Notes: generated by a model not told the origin, from the sequence alone. A DNA stretch of 64,000 nt from Choanephora cucurbitarum (GCA_025331435.1 JAIWNI010000054.1:1-64000); one strand, 5' to 3'; shown: positions 11,351 to 23,379, numbered from the stretch's first letter. A program made the numbers and translations.

Positions 11351-12881
11351 ATGCCTTCCTTATTACAGAAAGCAGTTTTTATTCTTCCTCTCGTTGCCTA
11401 CATAGTCTATAGGCAACTGAATTCAGGACCCTTTTTAAGCATGACTTGCTCATTAACCGGTCTTCAGTGTCCAAAGTCAATTCCTATTCATGGCTTTGCT
11501 GACGAACAATTCAAAGATACCTATGATGTATTTCTTGATAATATCAAAAAGGGTTACGATATCGGTGCAGGTCTTTCTGTCTATCTGGATGGACGTGAAG
11601 TCATCCATCTTCAAGCTGGTTGGCAGGATCCAACCAAAGGAATTGAATATTCAGACAACACACTTCAACTTGTGTTTTCATCTTCAAAAACATTGGTAAG
11701 AACAAGTCAAGACCATCGTTTGTATCATCTTTTTAAAAAAAAACTCTTTTTTTTTTCTTTAGTCTTCCATTGTCGTTGCTCAACTGGTAGAGAAAGGATT
11801 GTTGTCTTATGATGCAAAAATAGCTACTTACTGGCCAGAATTCGCCCAGGGCAATAAGGAAAATGTCACCTTAAGTGATTTAGTAAGTTGCATTTAAGAT
11901 GGGACTTATCACTCAATGCTACATCTAGATGCGTCATATGGCCGGTGTAGGGGCTTTGGATCGACCTCTGTCTCTTGCAGATGTGACAGATCCAACTGTG
12001 TTCTCAACCATACTAGCAAGCCAACCACATAACTTTGGTGGTCTACCTACTCATGCGTATCATGCTATCACGCAAGGCTGGTACTTGAACGAAATCATTC
12101 GTCGAGTCACGGACGGCAAGACCATCGATGACTTTGCTCGTGCATACCAAACCCAATACGGCTGTGAATGGTATTTTAAGCCAGATGCCACTGAAGGTGT
12201 GGATGTCAATCGAATCTCCAGTTTTTATGAACGACCCATGATCTATTCACTGGTGGATTTGATCAAGATCGTGTTCAGTCCTCATCGAGACATGACATTG
12301 CTCAAAAATATCATGAACAAACAAAGCATTTTCCACAAAAGCATGACGAACCCCAACATCGATCAAGTCAAAGGTATCATAAACAATGATCCTCTCCGTC
12401 GAGCCATTGAAGGTCCCTCTTATTCAGGTCATACGAACGCTCATTCTGTAAAGTTTCGTTCACTAGAGCAATACAAATCCAACTAATCTTGTCACTCTAG
12501 ATTGCCAAGTTGGCGGCCATGATGGCAAACAAGGGAAAGGCCATTGTGCTTGGTGAGCCTGATTTGATGACAGAAAAGACATTTGATGAAGCCACCACTT
12601 TTATTTCAAACGAAAGTGATCTTGTCTTTTCTGGATTTCCCATGTGTCATCTGAAGGGCGGGTTCTTGGCCATTGACAACAGTCTGTTTCTGGGTGATAT
12701 GGAGGAAGAGAGTCATTTTGAAGGTGGTTTTGGAGCTGGAGGATCACTTTTCCTTTACAATACAAAGCACAAGATTGCCATTGGGTATGTTACCAATAGC
12801 TATCTAGAACACCTTCCTCCAGATATACGTACAACACGTATTGTTCAGTCTGTCTTGAAAGCTGTGAAGGGCAACCAATAA
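11351..12881 (+). CDS. Membrane-anchored serine beta-lactamase-family hydrolase
   Basis: Four exons: 11351-11695, 11763-11882, 11929-12447, 12501-12881; about 454 residues. The N-terminus has one hydrophobic segment (AVFILPLVAYIVY) suited to a signal anchor. The catalytic domain is of the class C beta-lactamase/esterase type (family S12; EstB/LACTB-like). The SxxK motif is FSSSK near residue 112, with the next exon starting SSIVVAQLVEKGLLS; the second motif is YHAITQGW, as in EstB-like esterases; the third is near GAGGSLF. This fold usually hydrolyses esters or amides through an acyl-serine intermediate. The substrate is unknown, and true beta-lactam resistance is not implied. Confidence 0.82.
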
Positions 12882-14727
12882 AATATGGACTTGAGTAGAG
12901 TGCTTGTCTTTGTCTTGCTCTCAATGCTTGTCTGGTTTGCACATTTCTTTTTCTCTTTATTCATTTTTTTCTTTATGTGATTCAGAAAGTAAGCCGTTAA
13001 GCTCTAAAGTACTCTAGACAAATTAGGAGCAGGTTGTTCATGATACCAAGAGGCTTGTTATGTAAAGCTAGAGGAACATCTTTTTTTTTTTATTATTTGG
13101 CCATTAATTGGATCAAGGTAAGAGTCAAGATGTGGTTTATTTTCTCAAGTATTTAGTCTTGGGCAAAAAATAGAGTATCCATTCTAGCCATTGAAAGAAG
13201 AAGAAGAGTAATAAAATTAGCCTCAATTATGGTGTTATACGAGGTAACTCAGCTTTTCAGTTGATGTTTGACAACATGAAGTCATCAAGAAAGATGACCA
13301 GAGTATTCTATATAGAATGGCAGTTCAATTAGCTTAGTCTCAATTTGTGTTACTGACATGACAGTGTCGAGTCTATCTGATCTAATCTATAAACGTCTCT
13401 TTTTTTTTCCGCCTTATTAAGGGTATGTACCAGATTTCGGAGTAGCTTGCTCAAGGGAATGGTTTTGTTCATTAGTGAGAATAATTAATCCGCTACTTTT
13501 AAATTGAACATATTCTTAAATTAAACCATTACTGTAGAAAGTATAAGAAATTTCGTGGTATATTCCTTTTTTTAATACTCCCTCTCTCCCCCCAAATCAA
13601 AGTAAGCTTACCTTACTGTTATACTAAGTTTTTTTTGATTATATATGTACTTTCCCGTAAGCTCGGATAAATGATATAAAAAAAACTATCTTTTCATTGC
13701 TATAGTTTAAGTATAAACTATATGAAACTGTTGCATACAAGTAGCATCTATTTTATAGTAAAACACACAATACTTTTCTATCTCTCTCTTTTTTTTTTTT
13801 AAAAAAAAAACAACAACACTCTAGATCTTTCAAGGAGACATGCCGTCTTGTTCCTTCCTGTTGTTTTCCAGTCCCCCCTTGTTAGCAGCTATTCTACAGT
13901 ACATATTCCCGGGTACCAGATGGGATTGCCTTAACTGAGGATTTGCGTCGGTGTTGAGTACAACCTACTTGGCTATCTATTGGGTCAACAGAAGTCTACT
14001 TTGCTCTTGAATTCGGGTTAATTTCACTCACTTATTCTTTGGGATCTTGTGTTGTTCTTATTTGCCTTGGTTATCTATAAATGATCAATCAAAGATAAAT
14101 GCCATGTTTTTTTTTTGTTTAACCAATGAAGCTATTACCGACATACACACACAGACAAAATAAGGCATGACACTGTGCTAACCTTTTTTTTTAAAAATCT
14201 ATGATTTATGGTCACGATTTACTCAAAAGTTCATCTTGATGAGACTCTACAGACATACAGAACAAAACTTTCTTGAGACTTACAGTATCAAAAGAGATTT
14301 ATAACGAAATTGTGAAATTTTAAGTTTGATGAGCCTATAAGTTTAAAAGAAAAGTTGTAACACAAGAGAAAGGAAAAGAATGAGCTCGTACCACATCTGG
14401 GTTTGTAATGGAGGCAACAATGGCCAGATTAGGAGCAACATCCCACTGATCAATTTGCCACGGGAAATGCTGGGACTCAACCTATTTGGGTCTAACCTGA
14501 TTTTTTCTTCTCCACACCCAGCCACTAAAATTGCTTCCATTTTTTTCAACGCCAGAAAGAAAAAAAATATAAACCCTGATAATGAGAATTAACAAAAAGG
14601 TACAGTTTTACTTTACTTTCTTCCCTTGTTATCTATTATTAAATTCTAAAACACGAGAGCACAAGAAATAACAATAAAAGACGAAATTCCAACTTGTCTT
14701 TTTTTCACACAATAGAGCCGAGATAGT
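12882..14727. other. Gene-free stretch
   Basis: About 1.85 kb without a convincing exon. It holds several homopolymers, including a T10-A10 block at 13791-13810, and a moderately GC-rich island near 13840-13960 with no long frame. A pair of overlapping 70-codon frames at 14343-14592 lies on opposite strands and has no family match. I see no tRNA. Confidence 0.5.
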
Positions 14728-16076
14728 ATGATTCAATTATCACCTTTTGGCGAACGAGTCATTGACCGTATCAACATGATTGGTATGTGGGTAGCAGTGA
14801 CCATATCCGTTCGCAACTTTATTATCTGTCTTCGACAATATCGACGTACACATGGCCTTATGTAGCGTATGATTTCAATAGTTCCAGCTCAACACCAACT
14901 CACTTCTTTTTTTTTTTGAATTAGTCATCTTATGAATATAGGCCAAGTGACTATACTTATTATTCATCGCTTTGTCTATGGATTAGTTCCTCTATTTGAA
15001 ATCACAACCTGTGCATTTTGGCCTTTGCTTGTTTCGTAAATGAGTAGTTTTATTTGAAAGTCGAATTGTACTAATCAATTTATTTTTAGGTTATGGCATT
15101 TGAGTAAGAATCTCTTGTGTAATTTCAATAGTTGTTTGTAACCCTATATGATAATAGATTTCGTCTTGATGTACTGCATCATGTTTAAGCGGCTCTTGAT
15201 CCTTGAAGCAGACAAACGTACGTTTTGGATCAAGATTGCAGGTGCTTTGTTGATCACCCTTCGTTTTGCTGATTGGCCATATGAATTGGCTTTCCATACC
15301 CTTCAACTAGAACTCATGCAACAACATGTTCAATCAGGGTCTAATTGTCTTGCTCAATGGTAAAGTGCTGTCATTTCTGAAACATGTTTCATAGCTTATT
15401 TAACCATTTTATTTATTAGGGGTTCTGGTGTAATTCTGTTGAATTTCATTGCTGATGCATTAGCCAATCTCTTTTTGAGTGGCATGTTTGTCAGAAGGTA
15501 ATGAAGTGGATTGATTTTTAGGAAAAAGTGTTTATTGATCATAGCAATAGATTGTATATGCATATTCGAAGTTCACGTACACTCATGAGCCATCGCAGTC
15601 AAGTCATTGAGTACATTGCTCGAAAGTCTCTTGTCTGTCTCATTTTGACATTTGCTGTCAATCTTACAATGAATTTACTCAAGATTACCAGATTCATTGG
15701 CAATCGATCGGATGTAAGTCTCATCATATTCTTTTTTTAAGGTTTATACTCATGATCGTACAAAAAAAAGGCATTTACTGTGTATTTTGAAATCATTGAA
15801 TCTACATTACTTGTTGAAGCCTTGAGGGTAGATCATACCCAACTTCCAGAACAATCTTTTTGTGAACATTGTGGTATGGTCATGACTTCTTATGGTAAAG
15901 AACAACGTCGCTCACCTGTCAACAAAACATCAAAAAAGCAACAAGTCAGTGATATAGACCATGTTCATATACCCACAAGAATATCATATCATAATTCATC
16001 AGCCTATACAGATATCCAACTCATGTCTGTATCTGAGCAACATGAATCACGCAACTATTCCAGTCGTAACCTATGA
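14728..16076 (+). CDS. Orphan multi-pass (about 7 TM) membrane protein
   Basis: Seven exons, some very short: 14728-14861, 14925-15035, 15090-15103, 15158-15359, 15420-15497, 15551-15713, 15771-16076; about 335 residues. I count up to seven hydrophobic segments: MIGMWVAVTISVRNFIICL, VTILIIHRFVYGLVPLF, FVLMYCIMF, IKIAGALLITLRFADW, VILLNFIADALANLFL, LVCLILTFAVNLTMNLL and TVYFEIIESTLLVEAL. A hydrophilic tail of about 95 residues follows, containing FCEHCG. The topology resembles a seven-helix receptor, but I see none of the motifs that define a known GPCR class, so the function is unknown. The 14-nt exon (15090-15103) and the acceptor at 15550 were chosen because they keep the frame open. Confidence 0.7.
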
Positions 16077-16304
16077 TTCCAATAATTTAATTTAATTTAG
16101 CAGGCTCTGAATTGATTTCTTTAATCTTTTAATTTGGCTCAATTGAGTTTTGAACTGATATCATTTTGCCATTGACTCTGGCTAATCTATTTCCCCCCTT
16201 ATTGCACTCTAATAGAAATTGGCTTAAACATTCTTATTGTTATAGACAGAAACTTTTATATTTCCTTAGATTCAAATAAAAGCTTTTCTCTTTCATTCTT
16301 AACT

Positions 16305-18103
16305 ATGCAACAGTTCATATGGATTTATTGTAAGCAAAGTCTAGTGATTGAGAGTGTTGGACTGATGATCTAGATAGTCTATGCTATTTCCTGTTGTCTG
16401 GCTTCTTATATCCATGTTATCTATAAGCCAAATCAGAAGATGGGATTCCGTCTTGAAGGGCATGAAGGCATGATCTACAAAATGAGTCCCTCTACAGATA
16501 GCCTTCTCTATACCGCTCAATTGCCTTACCCACACTTGACTCGTTATCAATTTGTTGTATTAAACAGTACAGATCACATCATTGACTCTGAGCCATTCTA
16601 TCGCACCGCCCATGACACAACACATTATGCATTCTACGGTCGAGCCATCACTCAACAGGCTCCGACAGTTCATCTCTCTCAGGTCAGATACCAATCCTCT
16701 GGCCATAACTATACCAAGCAGGCCATATCTCGCCATCGATTGCACCCTCGAGATGAAATCCCTACTTTCCATATCCATATGCATCCTAAAGATGTAGATA
16801 CCATGTACCATCAAATCATGGAAGAACCTGTATTTCATGCGAACCTGACTCGAATCACCTCAGATAGAATAGAGCAGTATTCAGACCTTGAGTTTTCATT
16901 AGGTGGACAGACATCCAAGTTGTTTGATAAACTGACTTTCAGTATTCAATTCAACAAGAAGCAATCGATGGATGGCTTTAGAAAGTTCAAGATTCGATCG
17001 TGTGCTACAGATCCAAGTTATCTTCGAGAAAAGATATATTATGACATGATGGAAGCAGCCAACATGCCTTCCTCAAAGGCCTCATTTATCAGGTATGTGT
17101 GATCAATCTCTTTCACAGTCAGGCTGTTCACTCTGTTAGGTTGTTTATCAATGGAGAGCCACAAGGGCTTTACTTGATGGTAGATCATCTCAAAAGTCCC
17201 TTTTTAAACAACATCTTTGGAGGTGGAAACAAGCACTATAGAGAAGGTGCCTTGATACAAGGACAGATGCAGGAAAACCCCATGGCCAAGGGCATCCTTA
17301 AGTTGGGTGCCAGTCTCAATTACTTGGGTTCATCCAGCACAGACTACATTGAACCCTCTCTCAACACCAGTGCCTATCGAGTTGTATCCAAGCCCAAGGC
17401 CAAGGGACTGGAGGCATTTGTCTCCTTCATCAACTTCATCCATCAACATCCCACATCCCCCTCTTTCAAGGCCTGGCAAAAGACATTGGATGTCTCCTTG
17501 TTCCTGAAGCATATGGCCCTTGAACTCTTGCTGGGTCATACAGATGGTTATATCGGTGCTGCCCATAACTACATGCTCTATCAGGATCCTGGTCAACAAG
17601 GTCGATGGGTCTGGTTCTCCACTGACCTAGATCAAACCATGGGCAACACTCTCAAACCGCCTTCTGGTCTCTTGGATCGCTTTGGGTTATGGAAGATGGC
17701 ACCTCAGCGCCCTTTGATTCAACAGCTGTTTCGATCTCAAGCAGTGGAAGATGAGTTTCTGTCGATCTTGACCGACTTTCATCGTCAACTGTTGAATCCC
17801 ACTGTCTTGTTCCCTTACATTGATGCCATGCAACGCTTGATTGCGCAGGATGTGGTATGGGATCAAAGTCTTGATCGCATCAACTATCTAAAACGACATC
17901 AGCCTCAAGTCTATCAACATGAACTGGAGCAGCGTGTCTTGCAACTGCCGTTAGGACAAGACTTTATTGATCGTATTGAAGGCCGATTGGTAGATTTTGA
18001 AACAGCTATAAAGGGTAAGGTGGAGGGTCATCTATCCATTGTCTCTTTGTATGATTGGTTTAGAGAGACGCATTCTCTGTTCAATCGTTATTTACGGCAA
18101 TGA
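16305..18103 (+). CDS. CotH-type kinase family protein, probably secreted
   Basis: Three exons: 16305-16329, 16378-17092, 17140-18103; about 567 residues. The short first exon plus the start of exon 2 give a hydrophobic leader (MQQFIWIYFYAISCCLA), plausibly a signal peptide. The N-terminal half matches the layout of mucoralean CotH proteins. The kinase-like core has SKASFIRLFINGEPQGLYL, then HTDGYIGAAHNYMLYQD and WVWFSTDLDQTMG, the conserved CotH blocks. In bacteria, CotH phosphorylates spore coat proteins; in Mucorales the family includes cell-surface proteins involved in host attachment. This copy ends without a hydrophobic C-terminal tail, so no GPI anchor is predicted. Its own role is not established here. 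Confidence 0.82.
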
Positions 18104-18398
18104 AAGTCTTTTTGAATAAAAAAAAAATAGACTACGCTATGCTTATTTTTCGCAGTATATCTGTAGCATGTCCTTTTTTTTTTTAAAAAAAATCGTGTCG
18201 CTTTTAACAAGACTTTTATTGACAACTTTCCAAGAAACACTAGCTTATTCAGGCTCATTGCATAAAAAGGTTAGAGTTAAAAAAAAAACAAAAAAATTGA
18301 TTGGATTAAATGCAGATTCCCCGATTAAACACAGGCAGGCCTGGTTTCATCAAATTTTTTTTTCTTTTTTCTTTTTTTTTTCTTTCAATACTTACACT

Positions 18399-19017
18399 AT
18401 GGTAAGTTTCTATTGTTCTTACTTGACCACTTCCAAATGATAACCCCCTTTATGTTGTTTAGTCAGCCAGAATTATTGCTCAGATTGTTGTATCTTTAGG
18501 CTCCGTTGTCACCAGAGCCTTTGTTGCTGCTTATAAACAAGCTGCTGCCAGTAAGTAACCACTAAGCTTGTTTTCATTATCTCACCCTACATTAGATGCT
18601 GCAAAGAATGGAGGTGCTGCCAATACTTCAGGTGGTGGAAGAACAGGCACAAAAGAAGCTGTGATGGATGCCTTAACTCGTAAGACGGGTATGTCTATGG
18701 AAGAAGCCTGTCAGATTCTGAATGTGACAAAAGAAGCTGATCTTTCAAAAATTGCAAAGGTAAAAAAAACAATGAATGCCAATAGAATTACATATTGAAT
18801 TGTTTCATAGAGTTATGAACATTTGTTTGGTGTAAATGATCCTTCAAAAGGTGGTTCATTTTATCTTCAATCCAAGGTGGTGAGAGCTAAAGAACGATTT
18901 GATATGGAAAGAGCAGAGGAATTGAAGGCAAAGGCAGCTCAGGAAGCAGCCACAGCAGCAGCAAAAGAAGCCAATGGCACTTCACCACCACCACCACCAC
19001 CCAACAATGCTTCATAG
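18399..19017 (+). CDS. PAM16: Mitochondrial import motor subunit Pam16/Tim16
   Basis: Four exons: 18399-18401 (the ATG alone), 18463-18550, 18596-18759, 18811-19017; about 153 residues. It starts [21 protein letters not shown], the family's N-terminal membrane-associated helix. The degenerate J-like domain follows ([34 protein letters not shown]) without the HPD motif, as expected for Pam16. In the matrix-side TIM23 motor, Pam16 pairs with Pam18 and restrains its stimulation of mtHsp70. The C-terminal Ala/Lys/Pro tail ends in a run of six Pro. The start codon is cut off from the rest by the first intron. Confidence 0.93.
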
Positions 19018-19201
19018 ATCATTTATAGACAAAATTATACATACTTATTCTTTTGTATATCTTTTTTTTTTTTAGTTACCAGAGAGACATAATAAAAAAA
19101 ATGAAAAAAAAAAGAAAGAAAGAAATGATGTATTTAAGCTCTACATTGACCAAAGGCTAATTATAAATAGTAAATATATATGATTAGACTATTGAATTTG
19201 A

Positions 19202-20176
19202 TTAGATCAAGTGTAATACGTTACCAGGGAAACCACAGACAGAGGCAGCAATGAAATAAGCAATCAACTAACACATAGTCTTATTTTTAGCACAACTTAT
19301 CATCTCCAAATTCACCTCTAACTTACAAAGCAAACTAAGCCAATCATAGCCATAATCTTTGTATTCTTCCACCACATAGCACGCTATCATAAAGTGAGTA
19401 GCAATGTTTACAATGATATCTTGCCTTACCTTTAATTGAGTACTTCTTTTCTTAAAGGCAAATGCCTGTTGATTCAGATTGTCTGTCTTATCAACCAACA
19501 GTTCAATACGTTCACCTCTTTCCAGTACTCGTTCTGATCATAGTTAACTCAAGATATCCTGTGATTCTTTATTCTAGTGCTTACCAATATTATGAACCAT
19601 CACATCCTTTACTTGTTCAATTTCACCATGCACCTGCTTTAAGCGATCTGCACCAGGATTTGTTGAAAAGTACTCCTGTAAACTAAATGAGTTTCAATGA
19701 ACCGAACAAGAGGCTTCATTTTTACCATTTGCTTCTCAATCACTCTTGAGAATTCATTCAGACCAAAGGGAGGTGCATCCAATGCTCTGCTTTTACCATA
19801 TGTTGTCAAGAATTTATCCTTCAAGTCTTGAAGGAATACAAAAGGGATACGACGACCAAATGTATCATCGGCCATACACATATAGATAATACCATCCTCA
19901 CAGATATAATGAAATAGATATCTATCATGGTCATTAGGCATTGTAGGGCTATTTATCTATTCACTCTACCTATCATAGACATAAGTCAATTTTGAATTGT
20001 TGGGTGGAATCTTTTCGAGAATGGCTTGAGTGACTAAAAAAAAAAGAAAAAAAGGGAAATGAGATGGATGTTTCATGTGATGACTGATCATTACCTGTGC
20101 CATAATTGCCATTGCTTGTTGTATGTTCTGCTAAAATAGTAGAACCACGAGCAACTAAACCATATATAAGAGACAT
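19202..20176 (-). CDS. VAMP7: VAMP7-type longin R-SNARE
   Basis: Seven exons on the minus strand: 20176-20095, 20033-19970, 19921-19726, 19675-19585, 19533-19430, 19383-19327, 19267-19202; 219 residues, nearly the length of human VAMP7 (220). Residues 1-120 form the longin domain (MSLIYGLVARGS, KLTYVYDRYLFHYI, GRRIPFVFLQDLK). The SNARE motif follows: RLKQVHGEIEQVKDVMVHNI, then ERVLERGERIELLVDKT with the zero-layer Arg. It ends in a tail anchor (IMAMIGLVCFLIAYFIAA). Role in the family: R-SNARE for fusion with vacuole or endolysosome, the place Nyv1 takes in yeast. Stop lies about 100 bp downstream of the prolidase stop on the same strand. Confidence 0.93.
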
Positions 20177-20279
20177 AGTGAAAGAAATAAGAAAAAGAAA
20201 AAGAAAAAGATAAATACATAAAAAAAAAAATCTCGTATGCTTTATGCAATTCACGTGACATGAAAGCATGACGTTTTTA

Positions 20280-21682
20280 TTATTTGAGTGCTTCAATTTC
20301 ATCTATTTCTTTAGGCACAGTAGTCAGGTTGATATAGCCTTCAGGTGTAATCAAAATGTTGTCTTCAATACGCACACCACCCACAGACTTGTATTTATCC
20401 AATCCTTCCTTATTGATAAATTGACCAGAAACAGGATCATTCAAGACAGGATCAATCAAGAAATCACAAAAGTAGATACCAGGTTCCACAGTGACCACAA
20501 AACCAGCTTGAAGATCACGACGCATACGCAAATAACGAATACCAGGCTCATCCAAGCGTTCTGTGCCCTCAGGATAACCACCGACATCATGCACATCCAG
20601 ACCAAGCATATGGCCTATACCATGAGGGAAAAAGGCAGCACCGACATGATGGGCCAACACATCCTCTAGTTTACCTTTCAGAACACCACAGTCCAACAGA
20701 CCTTGACAACCGACACGCATGGCAATACGATGAATCTGTTCCCAGGCAACACCTGCCTTACAGGCATCCAAACAAGCCTTTTGCATGTCCAACACAATAC
20801 TGTAAATCACGCGTGCCTCAGGTGAGAACTTACCCTCGACAGGGAAACAGCGGGTGATATCAGAGGCATAACAGCTTACTTCACAGCCTGCATCCACCAA
20901 GATCACATCCGATGCTTTGGTGAGAGGAGCATTGTTCTTGTTGTAATGCAAGGTAGCTGCATTCTTACCGACACCGACAATAGGATAATAAGCCTGGAAG
21001 AAACTGCCCTGACGAGCTGATGCGTACAGAAACAAGGCATGTAACTGAGATTCAGTGGAGCCTACACGACTGGCCTTCATCAGTTCAACATGGGCCTCGG
21101 AAGAGATACGGTTGGCTTCACGAATCAAGGCAACTTCCCAATCGGCCTTGATAGCACGGGATTCAGCAAAGGCAGTGTGTAAGGCCTTGCTCTGTTCAGC
21201 AGAACACCAATGGATCTTGTCTGTCTGGTGGGTGAAGATAGGTAATGTATAGACAACAGAAGCAGAGGCTAAGCGGTCATTCAATTGATCCACATAGATA
21301 GCTTCATCGATATCGTATTTCTCCATCAAAGTCTCGAGACTGTCAGGTAAACCCATCCACATAACATGAGCAGGGTCTAAGTTGGGTGAAACCAGTTGAA
21401 TACGCTTGGTGACAATATCAATAATAACATGAAAATCAGGTTCATTGACACCTTTGGTTAAGAAAAAAAAGAATAAGTTATAGGTTAAAAAAATTTTTTT
21501 TTTTAAATTTTACCTGTAACATAGAAAAAGTTGGATTCTTGACGGAAAGCAAGTTCAACATCCGTATCATCTCTTTCTTTAGTAACTTGTCCAGCAAGAT
21601 AAATAAGGCCTTCCGTGGCACTGAATTGACTCAGGATTTTGTTTACGTTTTGGCGTGTAGGCAAGCGTTGTGTTACAGTCAT
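20280..21682 (-). CDS. PEPD: Xaa-Pro dipeptidase (prolidase)
   Basis: Two exons on the minus strand: 21682-21514 and 21451-20280; about 446 residues (human prolidase 493). Family M24. The five dimetal ligands are visible in order: Asp in ILVDAGCE, Asp in YASDITRCFP, His in HGIGHMLGLDVHD, Glu in TVEPGIY and Glu in GGVRIEDN. It cleaves dipeptides with C-terminal Pro or hydroxyproline in the cytosol. The N-terminal AMP_N domain is present (FRQESNFFYVTGVNEPDFH). No targeting sequence is evident. It is divergent from the small gene at 21943, with a 260-bp shared upstream region. Confidence 0.94.
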
Positions 21683-21942
21683 TCTCCTCTTTCGTGAGAA
21701 AGTTTAATAAAGAAAGAGAGAAAGAAAGAAAAACACGGCTGGTTTGAACCCTTTATTGTTTTCTTACTCAGCATTTAAAGTAAATAGTAGTCAACTGATA
21801 CTATCACAACAGAATAAGCAGTAGTCAGTTGATAGGCTATTTGTTGTTAAGCTGAAACATGTGTCATGCTATTCTAATAAATTCAAGATGATATTTTTTT
21901 TCTTTTTTTTTGTATTTCTTTCCATTTTCTATTATTATTATT

Positions 21943-22179
21943 ATGAGTATTTCACCTAACACCACAAGCAATAAGACAGAAGAACCTGTCAAGCCAGAGG
22001 CCAAAAAGGAACATCATTTCCATTTGTTCCATCATAGCAATGGGTCTAATCCTAAAGGCTTTGAAAATGATGCCATGCGATCCTCCAAGTCACCTGATTT
22101 CCTCTATCAATTCGATGACCCTATGGCAAGACGTTTAGGCCCTGTTCCCAGTACAGACCCTACCAACACAGGTGCTTAA
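21943..22179 (+). CDS. Small hypothetical protein, 78 aa
   Basis: Single exon, ATG at 21943. It is hydrophilic, with a Lys/Glu-rich start, a His cluster (KKEHHFHLFHHSNGS) and a compact second half (DFLYQFDDPMARRLGPVPS). There is no signal peptide or membrane segment. I do not recognise a family. It is divergent from prolidase and convergent with the glutamine-synthetase-like gene (stop to stop 28 bp). Confidence 0.5.
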   Translation: MSISPNTTSNKTEEPVKPEAKKEHHFHLFHHSNGSNPKGFENDAMRSSKSPDFLYQFDDPMARRLGPVPSTDPTNTGA

Positions 22180-22207
22180 GAATTTTTTTTTTATTGATCA
22201 TAATAAA

Positions 22208-23379
22208 CTATGGAGTTTCTTCAGAAAACAAAAAGAATTCTTGTTCATAAGGTGATTTATAGTTGAATGAAGAAGTCATGATGATGGTTGTGGCTGCGTA
22301 AGGATCAATGTTACCCGCAGGTCTTCTATCTTCCATATAACCCTTTCCTTCCACAGCCACCCTTCGAGGAATCCGTATAGAGGCACCCCGATTGCCCACA
22401 CCACATGAAAAGACAGAGATATGGCCTGTTTCATATTCACCTGTCAATCGAAGTTCATTGTCTTGACCATAGACTTCAATATGCTCAAAATGCTTTGAAC
22501 TCATATTCTCCACTGCTTGATCAATGGCCAATAGACCATCTGGACTGGATCGCATCTCATTGGTAGAGAAATCTAGTAGTGGCGTTAGACAACATGTAGA
22601 GATGATGGATAAGCTTATACTTTACTGATATGACAGCCTGTTGGATTCCAATCACCCGGAATAGGCTTAGGATGAAGTGAGACAGCCGCACCGAATTCTT
22701 CTGCAATACGTTCCATGATATAGCGTGCCATGTACATTTCATCACCAATAGTCACACCCAAACAAGGTCCCACTTGATATTCAAGTTGACTGGGTGTCAC
22801 TTCTGCATTACAACCACAGAGAGTGATACCTGCAAACAGACAGGCTCGATAATGTGCTTCCATGATATCTCTACCAAACACTCTTCCTGCTCCTACACCA
22901 CAATAATAGGTTCCCTTTTAAAGGAATAGATAAGCTTCAAACATACCTCATACTTTATTGTTATTTACCTGCTTCTCAGGTTCACCATGTTGTGGCCATC
23001 CCCATGGTTTATTGGTCTTTGGATCAAACAAGACATACTCTTGTTCCATACCAAACCATGGTTCTAGATGTGCATAATGATCCATGATTTCCAGGCATCG
23101 TTGTCGCGTAGGTGCTTCACATAACACCAATCGACCCTGTTGAGGACGAAATGGATCTCTGTACATGGCAATCGGTTGGTATTGTTCTTCCAATAGATCC
23201 TTATCTTGAAGGATTAAAGGTGGAATATCTTTGATAGAAGTGGGTATCTTGTGTAGTGTCTTTGCCTTTGATCTTAAGTTGCCTTCTTTATCAATAAACA
23301 CGTATTCTATGGGTATCGCATCTGAATGATCTAACTTGAGTTGACTATATTTAGAGGAAATAGGTGTGGTTTGATTCAT
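22208..23379 (-). CDS. Glutamine-synthetase-like protein (GS type II), atypical
   Basis: Three exons on the minus strand: 23379-22969, 22914-22626, 22572-22208; about 354 residues (yeast Gln1 370). The GSII blocks are clear: [90 protein letters not shown] and [12 protein letters not shown]. These keep the Glu/His metal ligands and the ATP and glutamate residues. However, the conserved WNFDGSST...SD loop that carries the ammonium-binding Asp is replaced by a different segment at residues 52-69. Other departures are WNPTGCH for WNGAGCH and GPCLG for GPCEG. Known role of the family: ATP + glutamate + ammonia to glutamine in the cytosol. Whether this copy does that is doubtful. Confidence 0.88.

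Noticed and set aside
14343..14592. Overlapping 70-codon frames on both strands
   Set aside because: Short, antisense to each other, no homology and no splice partners.
12882..14727. tRNA or small RNA gene in the spacer
   Set aside because: No GGTTCGAATCC-type B box and no cloverleaf could be found by eye, here or in the other spacers.
17093..17118. 26-nt intron in the CotH gene
   Set aside because: The acceptor at 17139 (47 nt) gives SKASFIRLFING, which fits the CotH family without an insertion.
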